Shown here in pieces: positions 32,285 through 37,584 of a stretch of 37,584 nt of DNA; positions within the stretch are counted from its first letter, which is position 1, and each line of letters starts with the position of its first letter. Source of the stretch: an uncultured Eubacterium sp. (GTDB lineage Bacteria; Bacillota; Clostridia; Lachnospirales; Lachnospiraceae); NCBI GenBank assembly GCA_910586045.1, contig CAJUIH010000020.1, positions 1 through 37,584 of the forward strand. Direction: 5' to 3'. A program made the position numbers and the translations under genes. The notes beneath the pieces were generated by a model. The model ran no database searches. It saw only the letters and a program-made list of their open reading frames with translations, and was not told where the DNA came from.

Positions 32285-32794
32285 TTATCTTTGCCTTTTT
32301 ATCAGCCGCTGCTTGAACGCCCTGATTCTTGCGCCATAACGGCTTGCATACAGCAAACCCGCTAAAAGCATTCCGACCGCAAGTCCCTGTACAAGATCCA
32401 GTCCAATCACAACTGTGGGATTAGCAGAAAGGCTTGTGTCTTTTAAAATGGTGTAGGCTAATATAAAAAGCGTTGCTATTCCATTACAGATCCGTACACG
32501 TTTATTGTATCGTTCTGCTTCTGTGTTTGTATAATCTACTGCCTGCAATACAGTTTCTTTCATTTCTTTTTCCATATTCTCGCTTTTCCTTTCTCCATTT
32601 AAAATTTCCCGCAGGTCAACTTCATAAAAATCTGATATTTCAATCAAAATATCTAAGTCTGGCATATTGTTGCCATTCTCCCAACGGGATATGGTTCTGT
32701 TTGACACATGAAATTTCTCTGCCATTTGTTCTTGGGTAAGTCCTTTTTGCTTACGGAGTCCTTTTAAGAATTTTCCGATTTTTACTTGATTCAT
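32285..32794 (-). CDS. XRE-type regulator with membrane segments
   Basis: The product (169 residues) has an N-terminal helix-turn-helix (about residues 6-60: KQKGLTQEQMAEKFHVSNRT then ISRWENGNNMPDLDIL), followed by a linker and two hydrophobic segments (about 103-117 and 126-150) and a basic tail RAFKQRLIKRQR. It is probably a membrane-anchored DNA-binding protein, a type common in Clostridia. The target is unknown. The start follows AAAGGAGGAAACG. It converges with the ABC operon across 114 bp, so it may regulate that operon or only neighbour it. Confidence 0.82.
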   Translation of the reverse strand: MNQVKIGKFLKGLRKQKGLTQEQMAEKFHVSNRTISRWENGNNMPDLDILIEISDFYEVDLREILNGERKSENMEKEMKETVLQAVDYTNTEAERYNKRVRICNGIATLFILAYTILKDTSLSANPTVVIGLDLVQGLAVGMLLAGLLYASRYGARIRAFKQRLIKRQR

Positions 32795-32966
32795 TCGTTT
32801 CCTCCTTTCAGAAAAATCTTAACAAAACTGTCTGATCGAAAACAGGACGAGGAGCGAGAAATGCCTTACTTTACTACCCGACAAGGTGTGTCTACCAGGA
32901 ATTGTTTGTGCATATGCGTTCCTTTTTTGCACAATTGGAAAGAAAAGCCATAATGGGCAGCGGCAT

Positions 32967-33746
32967 TTATGCCTGCTTTTTATTGCAATAGGCCAAAATC
33001 GCTTGATTGACAAAAGCAGCCGTCCCATCTCCGCCTGCTTTATCAATGTTGCATTTGAAGCGTTCATCACTTACATACAATTCACCTAATCCCCTAAGGA
33101 TTTGATTGGTACATTCATAATAATGGTCTGTTATAAATGTTTGCAATGCAGCGATTTTCGTTTGTACTTCCTCTGCAGCAGGCGCTGCATGTTTTAATTT
33201 TCCAAATTGAGAAAACATCGCCATCAGTTCGTCTGCAATCTGGCTATAACGATCTCCATTTCGGGCAACATCCTTTTGCGCGTACTCTTGATACGCTTTG
33301 GTATCACCCCATTTTGCTTTGATTTCTTCCTTATACTTATCCATTTCGCTCTTGCCAAAAACTTCAAAATTCATCGTTGTTACTCCTTTCTTTTGCACAT
33401 TACGGGCAAAGGTAATCAGCCGCCCTAAGTGTTGAACTTTTAATTCTAACAGCTTAATTTGTTGGGAAATTGCTTCTGATGCGTCAAAATTTGGGCTGTC
33501 AAGAATAGCTTTGATTTCCTTTAAGGGAAACTCTAATTCGCGGAACAATAAAATGCTTTGCAGCCGGCGAAGTGCTGGTTCGTCATACATTCGATAGCCT
33601 GCTTTCGTTACTGCCGTAGGTTTTAAAATCCCAATTTCATCATAATAGTGCAGTGTGCGGGCGGTGATGCCAGTCAATTTAGCCACTTCATGGACAGACA
33701 TGCTTTTTGAATCCATACTGTCTGGACGTACAGCAGATGCTGCCAT
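32967..33746 (-). CDS. MerR family regulator with TipAS domain
   Basis: TipA-type regulators bind small ligands through a C-terminal TipAS domain and activate promoters with long spacers. The product (259 residues) has a MerR helix-turn-helix (MSVHEVAKLTGITARTLHYY, then DEIGILKPTAVTKAGYRMYD), a dimer coiled coil and a TipAS domain (EEIKAKWGDTKAYQEYAQKD to YVSDERFKCNIDKAG). ATG 33746 is chosen because GGAAAGGAG lies just before it; frames further upstream run through the promoter. It is the intact counterpart of the broken gene at 25636-26514, with a similar operator. Confidence 0.88.
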   Translation of the reverse strand: MAASAVRPDSMDSKSMSVHEVAKLTGITARTLHYYDEIGILKPTAVTKAGYRMYDEPALRRLQSILLFRELEFPLKEIKAILDSPNFDASEAISQQIKLLELKVQHLGRLITFARNVQKKGVTTMNFEVFGKSEMDKYKEEIKAKWGDTKAYQEYAQKDVARNGDRYSQIADELMAMFSQFGKLKHAAPAAEEVQTKIAALQTFITDHYYECTNQILRGLGELYVSDERFKCNIDKAGGDGTAAFVNQAILAYCNKKQA

Positions 33747-33775
33747 ATCTTTTTTCTCCTTTCCTGTTTTCCAAT

Positions 33776-33806
33776 AGTATAGACTATGACGTAACGTGAA
33801 AGTCAA
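33776..33806 (-). promoter_or_regulatory. MerR-type promoter and operator
   Basis: On the - strand TTGACT (33806-33801) and TATACT (33781-33776) are separated by 19 bp. The spacer region holds the near-perfect dyad GACTTTCACGT-T-ACGTCATAGTC, indicating autoregulation by the MerR protein encoded just downstream. Confidence 0.85.
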
Positions 33807-33836
33807 GAGATTATTTAAAAAAATGTACCAGTTTAT

Positions 33837-34026
33837 GTATCAATTTAGATAAGGCGTTACATTTTGGCTGCGGGGACGCCGGATGAGGGACGCAGGTCTG
33901 GCTTGCGGCTCCGGCTCCAGAATGCTTAGGGATTCTTGCCATTCTGGAGGGCCGCCGGCAAGCCTGGCAAACCGTCTCTTCCAGCGTCCGGCGCGCATAG
34001 CTGTAACGCCTAGTCTGAACGGTTGC
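33837..34026. repeat. Palindromic intergenic repeat, copy C (about 190 bp)
   Basis: The outer ends read ATCAATTTAGATAAGGCG on the left and, in reverse complement, GCAACCGTTCAGACTAGGCG on the right, each continuing TTACA. The right half (about 33915-34026), reverse complemented, matches the left arm of copy B; the left half matches copy A. The centre is CCAGAATGCTTAGGGATTCT followed by TGCCATTCTGG. Confidence 0.82.
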
Positions 34027-34292
34027 AAAAGATAAGAAATCAGAGCCGCAGGCCGGAGAATATCTTTACATCTTTTCTCGGATCTGTTATGCTTACTTTG
34101 TAAAGTCCCTATGGAAAAAATCGAAACGAAAGCGGGTGATGGTATGACGGAAAAAGAAATGATGCAGAAAAATGTGGAAGAATTTGCTTTCATCGGGTGT
34201 GGGTCTTACAGAATTAGATAGTATCAAAGAATAAATAGGATGAAATATGATCAAAAAACAGCAGCATATAGGCACAATGGGAGGGAAATTAA
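34027..34292. other. Gap before the epimerase gene
   Basis: With the promoter and copy C this makes about 546 bases without a confident gene. The only coding candidate is the short frame at 34144. The epimerase ribosome binding site GGGAGGG is at 34279-34285. Confidence 0.5.
34144..34221 (+). CDS. Possible 25-residue peptide or gene fragment
   Basis: ATG 34144 opens a frame for a 25-residue peptide with an acidic, helix-like first half (TEKEMMQKNVEEF) and a short AFIGCGSYRIR end. GGGTGATGG just upstream partly matches a Shine-Dalgarno sequence but is close to the start. The frame extends upstream to ATG 34111. It may be a chance frame or a fragment of a lost gene; I do not recognise it. Confidence 0.2.
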   Translation: MTEKEMMQKNVEEFAFIGCGSYRIR

Positions 34293-35315
34293 GTGAGAGC
34301 GCTCATAATCGGCGGTACCGGTACGATCAGTACCGCTATTGTAAATCTTTTAGCTAAAACAGGCTGGGAACTCGTTCTTTTAAACAGGGGAAAGCGGGCC
34401 GCCAGCCTGCCGCAAGGGGCGAAGCGGATCCAAGCTGATATAAACGATGCGCAGGATGTTGCCCAAAAGATCGGGAATATGCGGTTTGACGCGGTCTGTC
34501 AATTTATCGGTTTTTGCGTCGAGGACGTCAAAAGGGATTTCCGGCTCTTTCACGGCCGGACAAGGCAGTATCTATTTATCAGTTCGGCATCCGCGTATCA
34601 TAAACCGGCTAAATGCCTGCGGATTACAGAGGGGACTTCGTTAGCGAATCCATACTGGCAGTATTCCAGGGATAAGATTGCCTGTGAAGAATATTTGATG
34701 CGGATGTACCGGGAAGAGGGATTTCCGGTAACGATTGTCCGGCCGAGCCATACGTATGACGAGAAAAAGATTCCGGTTGCCGTGCATGGCAAAAACGGAT
34801 TCTGGCAGGTGATCAAAAGGATGCGCGAAGAGAAGCCGGTGATTATCCATGGCGACGGTTCTTCTTTGTGGACGGTTACCTTTTCTACGGATTTCGCGGC
34901 GGGATTTGCCGGGCTTATGGGCAATCCGCAGGCAATTGGAGAGGCGTTCCAGATTACGAGTGACGAATCGCTTTCGTGGGATCAGATATATCAGACGATC
35001 GCGGAGGCGCTGGGCGTTCCTTTCAAGCCTTATCATGTATCTTCGGATTTTCTTGCGGCGGCAGGCGGGCAGTATGGGCTTAGGGGCGGCCTGCTTGGGG
35101 ATAAGGCGGTTTCGGTTCTGTTTGACAACCGCAAAATCAAACAGGCAGTACCGGGATTTTGCCCGTCTGTTAGTTTTGCCCAGGGAGTACGCAGGTCGCT
35201 TGCCTATATTTTGGCACATGAGGAATGCCAGGTGGAGGATCCGGAATTTGACGCATGGTGTGACCGGGTGATCACGGTCTTGGAGCAGGCCAAAAAGAAT
35301 TTTGAGCCGGCATAG
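34293..35315 (+). CDS. NAD-dependent epimerase/dehydratase (extended SDR)
   Basis: The product (340 residues) has an N-terminal Rossmann motif GGTGTIST, SSASAY, an active-site pair in YSRDKIACEEYL (Y-x3-K) and FSTDFAAGFAGLM, as in extended short-chain dehydrogenases that act on nucleotide sugars. The actual substrate is not predictable. The start is GTG 34293, eight bases after GGGAGGG; the next ATG would remove the cofactor motif. The second two-component system begins 66 bp later. Confidence 0.85.
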   Translation: MRALIIGGTGTISTAIVNLLAKTGWELVLLNRGKRAASLPQGAKRIQADINDAQDVAQKIGNMRFDAVCQFIGFCVEDVKRDFRLFHGRTRQYLFISSASAYHKPAKCLRITEGTSLANPYWQYSRDKIACEEYLMRMYREEGFPVTIVRPSHTYDEKKIPVAVHGKNGFWQVIKRMREEKPVIIHGDGSSLWTVTFSTDFAAGFAGLMGNPQAIGEAFQITSDESLSWDQIYQTIAEALGVPFKPYHVSSDFLAAAGGQYGLRGGLLGDKAVSVLFDNRKIKQAVPGFCPSVSFAQGVRRSLAYILAHEECQVEDPEFDAWCDRVITVLEQAKKNFEPA

Positions 35316-35381
35316 AGAGTGTGAAAAAACAAGGTTAACCAGCACTTTCGAAAAAAAATGGGACAAGGAGGATCCGGATAA

Positions 35382-36056
35382 ATGCGGCTGCTGTTGGCAG
35401 AAGACGAAAAAGCCTTGTCAAAAGCGCTTGTAACAATTTTAGAACGAAATAATTATTCCGTGGATGCCGTATATGACGGGCAAAGCGCGCTGGATTACCT
35501 GGATCTGGGCAATTATGACGCGGCTATATTGGATATTATGATGCCGAATGTAGACGGACTTACCGTACTTAAAAAAATCCGGCAGCAGGGGAAATTGATA
35601 CCGGTTTTGCTTTTGACCGCGAAAACAGAGGTAGACGATAAGGTAGAAGGGCTGGACGCCGGGGCCAATGATTATTTGGCAAAGCCGTTCCACGCCAAGG
35701 AATTGCTGGCCAGAATCCGGGCTATGACCCGCACGCAGACGGCGCAGGCGGATTCCAAATTATGCATTGGGAATGTGACGTTAGACAGGGCGACGTTTGA
35801 GCTTTCGACTTCAGCGGGAAGCTTTCATTTGGCGAATAAAGAATTTCAAATGCTGGAGCTTATGATGAATCATCCGCGCCAATTGATATCCTCCGAGCGG
35901 TTTTTTGAAAAAATATGGGGATATGACAGCGACGTGGAACTGAATGTGGTATGGGTTTATATTTCTTATCTGAGAAAAAAGCTCGCTGCCATCCACGCGA
36001 ATGTCCGTATTCAGGCGACCAGAAACGCGGGATATTCACTTGAGGAGCTGCCATGA
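35382..36056 (+). CDS. OmpR/PhoB family response regulator
   Basis: The product (224 residues) has a receiver domain with acidic E7/D8, phospho-acceptor D51 (AAILDIMMPNVDG), Thr in LLTAKT and Lys in LAKPFH, and a C-terminal winged-helix domain with VWVYISYLRKKLAAI. The start follows AAGGAGG. The last codons overlap the kinase start (ATGA). Its targets are not evident; no direct repeats like those at 20040 are seen upstream. Confidence 0.92.
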   Translation: MRLLLAEDEKALSKALVTILERNNYSVDAVYDGQSALDYLDLGNYDAAILDIMMPNVDGLTVLKKIRQQGKLIPVLLLTAKTEVDDKVEGLDAGANDYLAKPFHAKELLARIRAMTRTQTAQADSKLCIGNVTLDRATFELSTSAGSFHLANKEFQMLELMMNHPRQLISSERFFEKIWGYDSDVELNVVWVYISYLRKKLAAIHANVRIQATRNAGYSLEELP

Positions 36057-37279
36057 TTAAAAAACTGCGGATTAAACTGGTGGCCGCTTCGATGGTTTCT
36101 TTGCTGCTCGTATTATTTGGTATTGAAAGCATAGTGGGATTTTTAAATTATACGAAAATCATAAGAGACGCAGACCGGATTCTGGAAGTTTTGCAGGAAA
36201 ATTCGGGCAGGTTTCCCAAGAAGTTTCCAGGGGAAAGAAAGCAGGGACGGCCGTTCTTTTCACCGGAACTGCCTTATGAATCCAGATATTTTTCCGTTTT
36301 GTTCCATGCGCAGGGGGAAATTATTTCTGTGGATACCGGAAAAATTGCGTCGATCGATACGGGAACCGCTATGGAATATGCGCGCAAGGTATGGGCAAAA
36401 CAGTCGGAGAAAGGATTTGTGAACCATTACCGATACCTGGCCTGCCCGGCCGCGGAGGGGATGCGGATCATTTTCGTTGACTGTGGAAGGCAGTTGGACA
36501 GTTTTCAAAATCTGGTTATTACCGCGTCTATTGTATCGTTGCTTGGGCTTTTGTTAGTATTACTTTTACTGGTTTACCTGTCTTCGCGTATTGTAAAACC
36601 GTTTTCGGATAATTATGAAAAACAGAAACGTTTTATTACGGACGCGGGGCATGAATTAAAGACGCCCCTTACCATTATTGACGCGGATACCGAAGTTTTG
36701 GAAATGGATGTTGGTGAAAATGAATGGCTCGGCGATATTCGAAACCAGACAAAGCGGCTGACGGATTTGACCAATGCCTTGATTTTGCTTTCCCGCATGG
36801 AAGAGGGGCGCCAAAAGGAACGGATGATAGAGTTTCCGCTTTCCGACGTGGTTTTGGAGACGGTCAGCGCGTTCCAGGCTCCGGCTAAAATACAGGAAAA
36901 GGCATTGGACAGTACGGTTGCGCCGATGATTTCCATGAAAGGGGATGAAAAGGCGATCCGCGGGCTTTTGACTATTTTACTGGATAATGCGTTGAAATAT
37001 TCGGATGAAAAAGGAACGATTGCGCTGACTTTGGAAAAACAAAAAAATCGTATTTTTCTGACGGTTTATAATACGACTGGACAGATCAAAAAAGAACAGA
37101 CCGGACATTTATTTGAACGTTTTTACCGCATGGACGCATCCAGAAACGCGCAGACCGGAGGGTATGGGCTTGGGCTTTCGATTGCGGCGGCTACGGTAGC
37201 TTCTCATAAAGGAAAAATAACCGCGGAAACAGAAGATGAAAAATCTTTGCGGATTACCGTGATGTTTCCGGTTTCATAG
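36053..37279 (+). CDS. Sensor histidine kinase
   Basis: The product (408 residues) has a membrane helix near residues 10-30, an extracytoplasmic domain of about 120 residues, a second helix near 153-175, a HisKA domain with phospho-acceptor in TDAGHELKTPLTIID (about His200) and a HATPase domain with N-box LLDNALKYS and GGYGLGLSIA. A HAMP domain is not obvious; the second helix is followed closely by HisKA. The start codon overlaps the response regulator stop. The gene is followed by a strong terminator 16 bp downstream. Confidence 0.92.
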   Translation: MIKKLRIKLVAASMVSLLLVLFGIESIVGFLNYTKIIRDADRILEVLQENSGRFPKKFPGERKQGRPFFSPELPYESRYFSVLFHAQGEIISVDTGKIASIDTGTAMEYARKVWAKQSEKGFVNHYRYLACPAAEGMRIIFVDCGRQLDSFQNLVITASIVSLLGLLLVLLLLVYLSSRIVKPFSDNYEKQKRFITDAGHELKTPLTIIDADTEVLEMDVGENEWLGDIRNQTKRLTDLTNALILLSRMEEGRQKERMIEFPLSDVVLETVSAFQAPAKIQEKALDSTVAPMISMKGDEKAIRGLLTILLDNALKYSDEKGTIALTLEKQKNRIFLTVYNTTGQIKKEQTGHLFERFYRMDASRNAQTGGYGLGLSIAAATVASHKGKITAETEDEKSLRITVMFPVS

Positions 37280-37295
37280 ATTCGCACCCAATGGG

Positions 37296-37336
37296 GCTGC
37301 CGCACGAAGTATTTTGCTTCGTGCGGCAGCTTTTTT
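37296..37336 (+). terminator. Strong intrinsic terminator
   Basis: GCTGCCGCACGAAG (37296-37309) pairs perfectly with CTTCGTGCGGCAGC (37317-37330) around TATTTTG, followed by TTTTTT. It ends the two-component system transcript. Confidence 0.95.
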
Positions 37337-37436
37337 ATTTTTCTATTTTTAAGTTCAGTTAAGGTAAGGGCTTTATCTTAGAGTTAGCAATTGCGTTATA
37401 TTTTAAATATACAAAAACAGGAGGTGCTGAAATCAG

Positions 37437-37584
37437 ATGCAGACAGCATACCAGAAGACTTTTAAACGCTATGAACTCAAATACCTGCTGACCAGGCAGG
37501 AAAAGGAACGGATGCTTGCGGCGATGGAACCGTATATGAAGCTGGATTCCTATGGCAGGACAACCATACGCAATATTTATTTGG
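37437..37584 (+). CDS. VTC-domain protein, 5' part only
   Basis: ATG 37437 follows AGGAGGTG (37420-37427). The 49 visible residues (MQTAYQKTFKRYELKYLLTR, then QEKERMLAAMEPYMKLDSYG and RTTIRNIYL) match the start of VTC-domain proteins, related to the catalytic domain of polyphosphate polymerases. The gene runs off the window. Homologues in Clostridia often neighbour a DUF4956 membrane protein, which cannot be checked here. Confidence 0.75.
   Translation, partial: MQTAYQKTFKRYELKYLLTRQEKERMLAAMEPYMKLDSYGRTTIRNIYL

Noticed and set aside
32906..32934. TTGTGCA/TGCACAA inverted repeat between the XRE and MerR genes
   Set aside because: A 7-bp stem with a 15-base loop is common by chance, and it does not overlap a clear promoter.

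Overview
The window looks like a chromosome segment of an anaerobic, spore-forming Clostridia bacterium, most likely a Lachnospiraceae-type organism. The evidence is AGGAGG-type ribosome binding sites, TTGACA/TATAAT promoters, remA (DUF370), recU, the sporulation gene ylbJ, a coaD/coiled-coil/ylbJ block, the hisZ plus short-hisG system, and MerR/TipA-type regulators. This is inferred from gene content only.

Layout. 0.2-2.0 kb: a chemoreceptor. 2.1-17.1 kb (continuing to 18.4 kb): compact housekeeping genes, nearly all on the + strand: DUF2164, yicC, remA, rpoZ, rimO, pgsA, a cinA C-terminal domain gene, rsmD, coaD, a coiled-coil protein, ylbJ (the only - strand gene here), an M23 peptidase, a YgiQ-type radical SAM enzyme, an RluA-type pseudouridine synthase, recU, then hisZ-hisG-hisD-hisIE. 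The gmk gene usually found between remA and rpoZ is absent. 18.4-20.1 kb: repeat-rich DNA with a decayed TnpB gene, long inverted repeats, an AT-rich degenerate array and a triple 40-bp tandem repeat. 20.1-22.0 kb: an OmpR-type two-component system. 22.0-29.2 kb: an AT-rich patch of small accessory genes (DUF3788, DUF3784, methyltransferase, two GNATs, TfoX-C, TetR, MBL hydrolase) mixed with broken ones (two methyltransferase relics and a MerR regulator split by TGA). 29.3-32.2 kb: a three-gene ABC transporter operon. 32.3-33.7 kb: a membrane-anchored XRE regulator and a TipA-type MerR regulator, both on the - strand. 34.3-37.3 kb: an NAD-dependent epimerase and a second two-component system, ended by a strong terminator. 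The 5' end of a VTC-domain gene closes the window.

How the parts may fit. The promoter regions of the first two-component system (20042-20074) and the ABC operon (29246-29278) share the 13-mer GTAGATAAAAAGT, exactly 27 bp ahead of a -10-like hexamer. This suggests that the response regulator controls the transporter, and that the AT-rich patch, bordered on the left by a roughly 316-bp inverted-repeat element, came to lie between a kinase and its former neighbour. At least three related long palindromic intergenic elements (about 18.47, 22.0 and 33.84 kb) plus a fragment at 32.2 kb form a dispersed repeat family. Two separate MerR/TipA-type genes each have a promoter with the 19-bp spacer diagnostic of MerR control and related palindromic operators. 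The TetR gene has its own palindromic operators over a near-consensus promoter.

I found no rRNA, tRNA, CRISPR array, prophage or complete insertion sequence.
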